From NCBI GenBank assembly GCA_016235825.1, contig JACRIL010000269.1, forward strand, positions 1-38,615: 38,615 bases of DNA, read 5' to 3'. The DNA is from Planctomycetota bacterium (GTDB lineage Bacteria; Planctomycetota; Phycisphaerae; SM23-33). A program made the translations under genes and the position numbers. Below the pieces are notes generated by a model, which saw only the letters and a program-made list of their open reading frames with translations, had not been told where the DNA came from and ran no database searches. Each line of letters opens with the position of its first letter. Position 1 is the first letter of the stretch. Positions 9,168 to 16,215 of the stretch are shown one piece after another.

Positions 9168-9778
9168 TTTGACAAAGCCAGTTTCATTTCGATTACGCCG
9201 CCAAGCCCCATGAACGCCAGGGCCATAATCGCCGCAATTACCATCGCCGACGCCACGCCCGCGAACGCCGCCGGCATGTCGGCGTACTGCATCCTTCGTC
9301 TCAGGCCGGCCATCAGAACTATCGCCAGCATCCACCCAAGACCGGCCCCCAGGCTGTATAACAGGCACTGCCATACATTATATCCGCGTATGATGGCGAA
9401 CAGCGAGGCGCCGAGGATCGCGCAGTTCACCGTAATCAGCGGCAGAAATATTCCCAGGGCCGAATACAGCGTCGGGCTGACCCGCTCGACGACCATCTCC
9501 AGCACCTGCACGAATCCGGCGATGACGGTTATGAACGCCAGCAGCCACAGGTGCGTCAGATTGAACGGCGCGAGCAGGCAGTTATAGATCAGCCAGTTGA
9601 TAGGGGCTGTGGCAACAGTAACAAACGTAACCGCCAGGCCCAGCCCGGCGGCCGTGGATATCTCGCGCGAACAGGCCAGGAACGAGCACATCCCCAGAAA
9701 ATAGTGCAGCAGGATGTTGCCAGTGAAGATTGCGGCCAGGATGATCGCCGCGGCTTCGGTGAATCCGCTTTCAGTCAT
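9164..9778 (-). CDS. nqrE: NqrE/RnfA-like membrane subunit
   Basis: 204 residues, with about six membrane helices and little else. Diagnostic segments are YFLGMCSFLAC (C31) and FLPLITVNCAILG (C119), the positions that hold half of the intramembrane iron-sulfur cluster shared by NqrD/NqrE and RnfE/RnfA. The subunit belongs to the ion-translocating core. It starts at ATG 9778 and overlaps the NqrD stop by 8 nt (ATGACTGA), then overlaps nqrF by 4 nt. NqrE and RnfA are close homologues. I use the Nqr name because the neighbouring reductase is NqrF-like. Confidence 0.88.
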   Translation of the reverse strand: MTESGFTEAAAIILAAIFTGNILLHYFLGMCSFLACSREISTAAGLGLAVTFVTVATAPINWLIYNCLLAPFNLTHLWLLAFITVIAGFVQVLEMVVERVSPTLYSALGIFLPLITVNCAILGASLFAIIRGYNVWQCLLYSLGAGLGWMLAIVLMAGLRRRMQYADMPAAFAGVASAMVIAAIMALAFMGLGGVIEMKLALSK

Positions 9779-10439
9779 GCGCCGCCTCCTTCGCCCGCGC
9801 GGCCCGCAGTCGAATCGCGTTGTAGCAGACGATCAGCAGGCCCAAAACGATAAATGCGCCCGACGGAGAGAGGGTAAAATCGGATTTGACGTACCAGTCG
9901 CCCAGAATCCTGAATCCGGCGATCGTGCCATTGCCTGCCAGTTCGCGTATGGACCCGACCATGAGCAGCACGCCGGTGTATCCCAGCCCGTTTGCCGCCC
10001 CGTCGAGCATCGACAGGGCCGGCCCGTTCCGCAATGCGAAGCCCTCGGCCCGGCCCATCGGGATGCAATTGGTGATGATCAGCGGCACGTAAGCGCCCAG
10101 TTCCTTCGACATCTCCGGATGGAACGCCTTTAGTAATTCGTCGAGCACCGAGACGAAGGTGGCGATGATGAGCATCTGGACAATCAGCCGCACCGACTGA
10201 GGCATGAATCGGCGGAGCAGCGAGACCAGCAGGTTTGTGAAAATGGCGGTGAATGTAACAGCCGCGCCCATCACCAGCGCGGCCTGGGCCGACCGCGTAA
10301 CCGCAAGGGCCGAGCAGATGCCCAGTATCTGTATGGCGATGGGGTTTTCGTTCCACGCCCCGGCCAGCATGGTCCGCCCAGCCCGCGCCGCAAATACGCC
10401 CGGCGGATTGCATTGCCCGCAGTGAATTTGTTCAGTCAT
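9771..10439 (-). CDS. nqrD: NqrD/RnfE-like membrane subunit
   Basis: 222 residues with six predicted membrane helices. Conserved cysteines are C42 in ILGICSALAVT and C125 in LIITNCIPMGRAE, which with NqrE C31 and C119 would bind the intramembrane cluster. The N-terminus carries about 20 extra residues before the usual start region (ENPIAIQILG), including a CxxC (HCGQC, C7 and C10) that I do not expect in this family. It overlaps nqrC by 8 nt and nqrE by 8 nt. Confidence 0.88.
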   Translation of the reverse strand: MTEQIHCGQCNPPGVFAARAGRTMLAGAWNENPIAIQILGICSALAVTRSAQAALVMGAAVTFTAIFTNLLVSLLRRFMPQSVRLIVQMLIIATFVSVLDELLKAFHPEMSKELGAYVPLIITNCIPMGRAEGFALRNGPALSMLDGAANGLGYTGVLLMVGSIRELAGNGTIAGFRILGDWYVKSDFTLSPSGAFIVLGLLIVCYNAIRLRAARAKEAAHD

Positions 10440-11085
10440 TGCCGCCCTCCCCGCGACATGCAGGATTGTTCATTATCCGCATGAACGCCTCATTTATCAT
10501 GCGTTCCAGGGATTTGGATGTCATGCTTGCGCCTGCGATTGCATCTATCTCGTTGGGCTGCCGGGCGGTTCCCGGCTTGACCAGCTTGACGCCGTCAGCC
10601 TTATAAATGGCATCGATGGAAATGCCGCGAAAACGTGCGCGGAATTCGGGCAAGTTTGCCTTCATGCCCAATCCTGGAGTCTCGCTGATGGAAGTAAAGA
10701 CAATATCCTTTATTGTTTGTTTCTGAAGATCAAATGATATCAGTCCCTCGATTCTGTTGATGTATCCCTGGCCTGCGAACGGCACAGCCCATGCGACGAC
10801 CTGCGGCCGCCTGGCCCATCGGGTTTCAGGCACGATTCGCTCGTAGATATCAAGATCGCCATACCTTGTGACCATGATATGCCGGTTATAAGTCTCGGCC
10901 AGTTCGCCGGAATTGGCCGGAATCTTCAGGCCCATTACTTCCAGCATGGCCTTGGCCTTGACCGCGTCCATATGCCGGTCCTGGTGCGGCTTGAGATATT
11001 TCTTCGCACCGCCCGTCAACAGGCCGCACAGCGCCGCCAGCAGCGTGGCAAAGCAGATCGTATAAAGGCTGCCGCTAGTCCGCAT
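10432..11085 (-). CDS. nqrC: NqrC/RnfG-like FMN-binding subunit
   Basis: 217 residues. There is one N-terminal membrane helix (about residues 5-24), then an extracytoplasmic FMN-binding domain. SETPGLGMK and IDAIAGASMTS are the family signatures. FMN would be attached through a phosphoester to Thr at about residue 189. The usual Ser/Thr before GAS is Ala here, but the acceptor Thr is kept. It starts at ATG 11085 with AAGGAGG upstream, overlaps the ferredoxin-NqrB gene by 11 nt and nqrD by 8 nt. Confidence 0.87.
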   Translation of the reverse strand: MRTSGSLYTICFATLLAALCGLLTGGAKKYLKPHQDRHMDAVKAKAMLEVMGLKIPANSGELAETYNRHIMVTRYGDLDIYERIVPETRWARRPQVVAWAVPFAGQGYINRIEGLISFDLQKQTIKDIVFTSISETPGLGMKANLPEFRARFRGISIDAIYKADGVKLVKPGTARQPNEIDAIAGASMTSKSLERMINEAFMRIMNNPACRGEGGND

Positions 11086-12226
11086 GAGCCGGCCTCCTTG
11101 CGTAGCCGAAATACCTGCCCCTCAGCCACAGCCCGAACTCGTCCAGCAGCGGACTGAATATGCCGACGAACAGAACGAAATAAAATAATATGTGCTGGTT
11201 GTGCCAACTGCGACCGTAATAAAACCACAACGTCAACAGTCCTGTAATTATGCCGGTCAGAAAGCGGGCAAAAAAGGTATCCGGACTTGTCGGCATGTCG
11301 GCCAGGATGAAAGCTGCGGCGAACAGGACAAAGCCCTTCGCGTACACGTCGCCATACAACCATGGAATCGCTACCGTGATCGCCAGAAAAACCGCCGGCG
11401 TCACGATGTTCGCCATACGTTTCCAGCATAGAAGAATGAATGGAAGAATGTAGAAGATGGCACACTTAGCCGCTTCATGCGAATAAAGCGAAAGCGGCCA
11501 GATACGGTCCGTTTCTAGCGGCAGGCTGAATTCGACGCCGCTATAACTCGCCAGGAAGCACCAGCCAAGCACAGCCGGATGGAACAGGCCGCGGCCCAGC
11601 CCGCCGAAGATTTCGCGGGCGAAGATCATCCCGAAGGCTGCGCCCAGAGCGGTCATCCATAGCGGCACGGTCTGCGAGAGCGGCATCGCGAAGATCAGGC
11701 CGGCAATGACGGCCCCGCCCCATGCCTGCTTCTTCCGCAGCCAGGCGAAGGCGCGTTCGACGGCCAGGCAGACCAGACACGATATTAATATATGTATCGC
11801 CATCCGCCAGCCGGACAGGCCGATCTTGGCAAATGTCAGAGGCGCCAGGGCGATCAGCCAGACGAGCATGATCCGCCGGATAGTCCAACTGGTTTGTTTT
11901 TGCGGCACGGGCATCTTGCCCGTGTGTTCCACGACAGTCTCGGGCGTGGTTTTGTTGTTTGTCTCAGACGTACCGCTAATGCTGTCCGGCGGAATAAGTT
12001 CGTTTTTTGCCTGTGCAAACTGGTCGGGCAGGTCGATTCGGGCCGGGCATGCCGGCAGGCACCTGCCGCAGAGCGCGCAGGCGTCAAGCCCGGCGCGGCG
12101 GGCGTCGTCGAGCCGTCCGGCGTACAGCCGCCTGTGCAGCACCTGCGGCAACAGCCTTTTGGGGCAGGCGCGCCCGCACCAGCCGCAATTGATGCACGGC
12201 CCGGATTGTGGCGAATCTTCCGACAT
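11075..12226 (-). CDS. nqrB: Ferredoxin-NqrB/RnfD fusion subunit
   Basis: 383 residues. Residues 11-60 hold two CxxCxxCxxxC [4Fe-4S] motifs (C11/14/17/21 and C50/53/56/60; CGWCGRACPKRLLPQVL resembles the RnfC C-terminal region). A Ser/Thr/Asn-rich linker (about 75-112) follows, then a multi-helix RnfD/NqrB domain with FGGLGRGLFHPAVLGWCFL and AAFILADMPTSPDTF. The SGAT motif that carries covalent FMN in NqrB/RnfD is not visible after the HPAVL segment. Part of the linker (TGKMPVP, residues 102-108) is encoded by a 19-nt palindrome. The start is uncertain: the frame is open to 12343 with further ATGs at 12289 and 12322, and a palindrome abuts ATG 12226. First gene of the operon. Confidence 0.8.
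   Translation of the reverse strand: MSEDSPQSGPCINCGWCGRACPKRLLPQVLHRRLYAGRLDDARRAGLDACALCGRCLPACPARIDLPDQFAQAKNELIPPDSISGTSETNNKTTPETVVEHTGKMPVPQKQTSWTIRRIMLVWLIALAPLTFAKIGLSGWRMAIHILISCLVCLAVERAFAWLRKKQAWGGAVIAGLIFAMPLSQTVPLWMTALGAAFGMIFAREIFGGLGRGLFHPAVLGWCFLASYSGVEFSLPLETDRIWPLSLYSHEAAKCAIFYILPFILLCWKRMANIVTPAVFLAITVAIPWLYGDVYAKGFVLFAAAFILADMPTSPDTFFARFLTGIITGLLTLWFYYGRSWHNQHILFYFVLFVGIFSPLLDEFGLWLRGRYFGYARRPAHAD
11906..11924. repeat. 19-nt palindrome inside the ferredoxin-NqrB linker
   Basis: CACGGGCATCTTGCCCGTG has 8-nt arms and a 3-nt centre. The same 8-3-8 design recurs three times at 32741-32848 with compensated arm changes. Here it is in frame and encodes TGKMPVP in a low-complexity linker. 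Confidence 0.75.
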
Positions 12227-12252
12227 GCCCGCAATAATAATTATTGGCGGGC
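12227..12252. promoter_or_regulatory. 26-bp AT-cored palindrome abutting the nqr start
   Basis: GCCCGCAATAAT (12227-12238) pairs with ATTATTGGCGGGC (12240-12252) with a single bulged G. It touches ATG 12226 of the ferredoxin-NqrB gene. It could be an operator, an mRNA hairpin controlling translation, or coding sequence if the real start is at 12289, 12322 or 12343. Confidence 0.4.
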
Positions 12253-12362
12253 CTTTACGCCATATCTGTTTTTGCCGTCGATTTGCCATGTCTGTTCGTT
12301 GTCGCTGCTTTGCCAGATTCATTTTCCGGCCGCCGTACAGCAAAATCGCCCCATCGCCTGAA

Positions 12363-12460
12363 ATTTCAGATCCGACATTTGAGATATGAGACTTGCGATA
12401 CGAGCTTTGAAATCCGAGATTTAAGATTGGAGATCTGAAATTTAAGATTTGAAATAGCGG
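12363..12460. repeat. Seven degenerate 14-nt tandem repeats
   Basis: Seven contiguous 14-nt units with the approximate pattern ATTTGAGATCCGAG fill the divergent region between the nqr-moe-moa operon and dnaE. Unit starts are 12363, 12377, 12391, 12405, 12419, 12433 and 12447. Each unit looks like two 7-nt half-units. The stretch is AT-rich against its surroundings. No gene is seen in 12344-12564. Confidence 0.8.
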
Positions 12461-12513
12461 ATTGAAGCGGACGGGTTGGAATGAATACCTCGCTGAATAT
12501 CTGTAAAATCATT

Positions 12514-12541
12514 TTGACCGCCGGCCGGCCGATGGTATGAT
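12514..12541 (+). promoter_or_regulatory. Sigma70-like promoter of dnaE
   Basis: TTGACC (12514-12519) and TATGAT (12536-12541) are spaced by 16 bp, each one mismatch from consensus. Transcription would begin near 12548 with a leader of about 17 nt. Confidence 0.6.
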
Positions 12542-12564
12542 TCAGTCCGGAAATAATAACAAGC

Positions 12565-15500
12565 ATGGAAGCGGCCATGGACGGATTCGTACATCTTCAC
12601 GTACACTCGCACTACTCGCTGCTGGACGGCGCCTGCCGGCTGGAGGACCTGGCGCAGTCGGCCAAAGAAATGGGCATGCCGGCAATCGCCCTTACCGACC
12701 ACGGAAATCTTTACGGGGCCGTCGAGTTCCACGGCACGGTCAAAGCCGCCGGCGTCAAGCCGATCCTCGGCATCGAGGCCTACATCTCGCCGACCAGCCG
12801 GCAGGACCGCTCGATGGGCCGCCAGGACACCGCCGCGTATCACCTGCTGCTGCTGGCGATGGACATGGATGGCTGGAAGAACCTCATCAAACTCTCGTCG
12901 CGGGCGCACCTCGAAGGCTTTTATTATAAGCCGCGGGTGGACCGCGAACTGCTGAGCCGGTTCAACAAGGGTATAATCTGCACGACGGCCTGTCTGGGCG
13001 GCGAGGTGCCGACGGCTTTGCTTTCCGGCCAGGCGGCTGCGGCAAAAAAGATCGCCGGCGAATATCTGGACATCTTCGGGCCGGAGCGGTTTTTCATCGA
13101 GGTCCAGAACCAGGGCATTCCCGATCAGGACCGCGTCAACCCGCTGCTTGTAACGCTGGCCAGGGAACTGGGCGTCGGCATCGTCGGCACCAACGACGTG
13201 CACTTTCTCCGCCGGCAGGACAAGCCCTCGCACGAGGTCCTCACGGCGATCTCGACCGGCCAGACGCTGGCTGACAACGAACTGAAGTATTCCCCGGAGC
13301 TTTTCCTGAAAAGCCCCTCCGAGATGCGGCAGTCGCTGGGGCTTTTCGAGCCATCGGCGGCGGACAACACGCTGCGGATCGCCGAGATGTGCAACGTCGA
13401 GCCGGACTTCAAGGCCAAGTACCTGCCGGTTTTCCACACGCCCGACGGCCAACCAGCCGACGACTATCTGCGACAGATCGCGATAAAAGGCCTGGCGGCC
13501 CGGTTCGGCGGAGGCCAGCCGCCGGAAGAATACGTCAAGCGGCTGGAATGGGAACTCAAGGTCATCGCCGACAAGGGGTACAGCTCGTATTTCCTGATCG
13601 TGCACGACTTCACGGACTTCGCGGCCAGGAACAACATCCCGTGCGGCGCCCGCGGCAGCGGCGTGGCGACCCTGCTGGGCTACTGCCTTGGAATCTCGAC
13701 GGCCGATCCGCTCCGCTACGGCCTGCTGTTCGAGCGGTTCACCGACCCGCAGCGCAAGGAAGACCCCGACATAGACATCGACATGTGCCAGGAAGGCCGC
13801 TCGAAGGTCCTGGAATACGTGCGTAACAAGTACGGCCACGTCGCTCAGATCATCACCTACGGCACGCTGGGCGCAAAGGCGGCCGTAAAGGACGTCGCCC
13901 GCGTCATGGGCATGACGGTCGGCGAGGCCGACGCGATAACCAGGAAAATTCCCGGCGGGCTGAACGTTACCATCGAGGGCGCCTTGGCCAGCGAGCCGGA
14001 ACTCCGCCGCATGCGCCAGCAGGACCAGCGGATCGACGCGCTGTTCGGGCACGCGCTGCGCCTTGAAGGTCTGGCCCGGCACGCGGGCGTGCACGCCGCC
14101 GGCGTCGTGGTGGCCGACGTGCCGCTGGAAGAAATCGTTCCCCTCTCCAAGCAGGGCGACAGCCAGGACGTGATAACCCAGTGGGACGGCCCGACGTGCG
14201 AGAAGGTCGGGCTGATGAAGATGGATTTCCTGGGCCTGCGGACGCTGACTGTCATCCAGCGGTGCCGCGAACTGGTCAAACAGCGGACGGGCACGGATAT
14301 CGACCCGGAGGCCCTGCCGCTCGACGACGACTCGGTCTACGACCTGTTCCGCCGCGGCCGCACCGACGGCGTATTCCAGTTTGAATCCGACGGCATGAAG
14401 GGCGTGCTGACGCAGATGCAGCCATCGCGGATCGAGGACCTGATAGCCGCAAACGCCATGTACCGCCCCGGCCCGATGGAACTCATCCCGACGTATTGCA
14501 GCCGAAAGAGCGGCGCAGAGCAGATTCCGTCCGTCCATCCGCTGGTCGATGACATACTGGCCGAGACCTACGGCATAATGTGCTATCAGGAGCAGGTGAT
14601 GCAGGTGCTTAACCGGCTTGGCAAGCTGCCGCTCAACGGGGCGCTTACGCTCATCAAGGCCATAAGCAAGAAAAAGGAATCCGTCATTGCGGCGGAGCGG
14701 CCGAACTTCATCGCCGGCGCGCAGGAAAACGGAATCGCGCGGGACGAGGCCAACGGGCTTTTTGAGCTGATCCTGAAATTCGCCGGCTACGGGTTCAACA
14801 AGGCCCACTCGACGCGATATGCGATACTGGCCTACCAGACGGCGTATTTCAAGGTCCGCCATCCTCGCGAGTTCCTGGCCGCCACGCTCACGTTTGAAAG
14901 CGGCGACACGGACAAGGTCGTGCAGTACATGGCCGAGGCGGCCAGGATGGACGTGCGGATCGCCCCGCCGGACATCAACGCCTGCGGGGCCGACTTTACG
15001 GTCGACGGCGAGCAGGTGCGGTTCGGGCTTGCGGCGGTCAAGGGCGTCGGGCAAAAGGCGGTCGAAGCCATCGTCGCGGCCCGCCAGCAGGTCGGGCGAT
15101 TCAAGAATCTCTATCACTTCTGCGAGCACGTCGAGCTGCGGGCGGTCAATCGCGGGACGATCGAGGCCCTGATAAAGTGCGGGGCGTTCGATGCGCTGGG
15201 CGCAAACCGGGCCGAGATGACCGCCGCCCTGGATAGCGCGATCGAACTGGGGACCGATGCCGCCTCCACAAGACGCAGCGGGCAGATGAGCTTCTTCGGC
15301 GGGCCGGCGGGCGAGCCGGCCGGGGCGGCCAAGTTCCCCAATGTCGAGCCGTGGTCGGAGGCGCAGTTGCTGGCCGCCGAAAAGGAGACGCTGGGGTTTT
15401 ACATCACAAGCCACCCGCTGGTGAAATACGGGCGCGAACTGGCCAGCCTCAGCACGCCGGCCGAGACGGCCAGACTGGGCCTGCTGGAATCAAACGGTTA

Positions 15501-16164
15501 CTGCGGGCCGATCACGGTCGGCTGCATGATCGTCTCGATCCGCCCGACCATCGTGAAATCCGGCCGCAGCGCCGGCAGCCGCATGGCCATGCTCACGCTG
15601 GAAGACCTGACGGGCAAATGCGACGCGGTTGTTTTTTCCGAGGCCTTCGAGCGGCTGGGCGGGCTTCTTCAGCCCGACAGCATCGTCTTTGTCCGCGGCA
15701 CGGTGGACCGCAGGCGGGAGAGGGCGAATATCATCATCGACGACGTAATGCCCATCGACCAGGCCGTCGAGCAGCTCACGGGCGAGGTCTGGCTGCGGCT
15801 GGACGGGCAGTCGCAGGAGACGCACAATCTCCAGGCGATCAGGGAATTGCTCAAAAAACACCACGGCGCCTGCCCGGTCTGCATTCGGCTGAGGCCCTCG
15901 GCGAACTCGCAGGTCAGCGTGTGTATCCGCGTCGAGAGCGACCATTTTGTCCGACCGACCAGACAGTTTGTTGATGAACTCGTGAAACTGCTGGGCGATC
16001 AGCAGAACCTGCTGCTGGCCCCCAAAAAGGCCGGGCCAAACGGAGGCGCCAATTCCGGCCACAACGGCGGACAGGGCAGAAAATTCTATTCCCGACCCAG
16101 CGCCGCGCCCGCGCCGCGAGGCATGCAGTCCCCCGCAAGCCCCGCCGTTACAAGATTCAACTGA
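12565..16164 (+). CDS. dnaE: DNA polymerase III alpha subunit
   Basis: 1199 residues, normal for DnaE, the replicative polymerase. An N-terminal PHP domain starts at MDGFVHLHVHSHYSLLDG and keeps its metal-binding histidines and DHGNLYGAVEF. The polymerase region carries GARGSGVATLLGYCLGIS and the catalytic acidic motif DPDIDIDM. MYRPGPMELIPTY, GYGFNKAHSTRYA, a helix-hairpin-helix region and a C-terminal OB-fold (residues about 975-1060, VGCMIVSIRPTIVKSGRSAG) follow. The last 50 residues are Gly/Asn/Ala-rich and probably disordered. Either ATG 12565 or ATG 12577 could be the start. Neither has a strong ribosome-binding site. The gene is single and has its own promoter. Confidence 0.97.
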   Translation: MEAAMDGFVHLHVHSHYSLLDGACRLEDLAQSAKEMGMPAIALTDHGNLYGAVEFHGTVKAAGVKPILGIEAYISPTSRQDRSMGRQDTAAYHLLLLAMDMDGWKNLIKLSSRAHLEGFYYKPRVDRELLSRFNKGIICTTACLGGEVPTALLSGQAAAAKKIAGEYLDIFGPERFFIEVQNQGIPDQDRVNPLLVTLARELGVGIVGTNDVHFLRRQDKPSHEVLTAISTGQTLADNELKYSPELFLKSPSEMRQSLGLFEPSAADNTLRIAEMCNVEPDFKAKYLPVFHTPDGQPADDYLRQIAIKGLAARFGGGQPPEEYVKRLEWELKVIADKGYSSYFLIVHDFTDFAARNNIPCGARGSGVATLLGYCLGISTADPLRYGLLFERFTDPQRKEDPDIDIDMCQEGRSKVLEYVRNKYGHVAQIITYGTLGAKAAVKDVARVMGMTVGEADAITRKIPGGLNVTIEGALASEPELRRMRQQDQRIDALFGHALRLEGLARHAGVHAAGVVVADVPLEEIVPLSKQGDSQDVITQWDGPTCEKVGLMKMDFLGLRTLTVIQRCRELVKQRTGTDIDPEALPLDDDSVYDLFRRGRTDGVFQFESDGMKGVLTQMQPSRIEDLIAANAMYRPGPMELIPTYCSRKSGAEQIPSVHPLVDDILAETYGIMCYQEQVMQVLNRLGKLPLNGALTLIKAISKKKESVIAAERPNFIAGAQENGIARDEANGLFELILKFAGYGFNKAHSTRYAILAYQTAYFKVRHPREFLAATLTFESGDTDKVVQYMAEAARMDVRIAPPDINACGADFTVDGEQVRFGLAAVKGVGQKAVEAIVAARQQVGRFKNLYHFCEHVELRAVNRGTIEALIKCGAFDALGANRAEMTAALDSAIELGTDAASTRRSGQMSFFGGPAGEPAGAAKFPNVEPWSEAQLLAAEKETLGFYITSHPLVKYGRELASLSTPAETARLGLLESNGYCGPITVGCMIVSIRPTIVKSGRSAGSRMAMLTLEDLTGKCDAVVFSEAFERLGGLLQPDSIVFVRGTVDRRRERANIIIDDVMPIDQAVEQLTGEVWLRLDGQSQETHNLQAIRELLKKHHGACPVCIRLRPSANSQVSVCIRVESDHFVRPTRQFVDELVKLLGDQQNLLLAPKKAGPNGGANSGHNGGQGRKFYSRPSAAPAPRGMQSPASPAVTRFN

Positions 16165-16171
16165 CGAATCG

Positions 16172-16204
16172 AAAAAAGCACACGGCCGCAAACAAATGCG
16201 GCCG
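16172..16204 (-). terminator. Rho-independent terminator for the Gfo/Idh/MocA gene
   Basis: CGGCCGCA (16183-16190) pairs with TGCGGCCG (16197-16204) around a 6-nt loop. Read on the minus strand, six T residues (16172-16177) follow a short spacer. It lies between two convergent genes and could also slow transcripts leaving dnaE. Confidence 0.6.
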
Positions 16205-16215
16205 ACGGCGCCAGA

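Noticed and set aside
12363..12460. CRISPR array
   Set aside because: Units of 14 nt are contiguous with no spacers and no cas genes are present.
12442..15414. 990-residue open frame on the minus strand
   Set aside because: It is the mirror of dnaE, caused by GC-rich codons. Its translation has no domain, and it starts in the dnaE coding strand's shadow.
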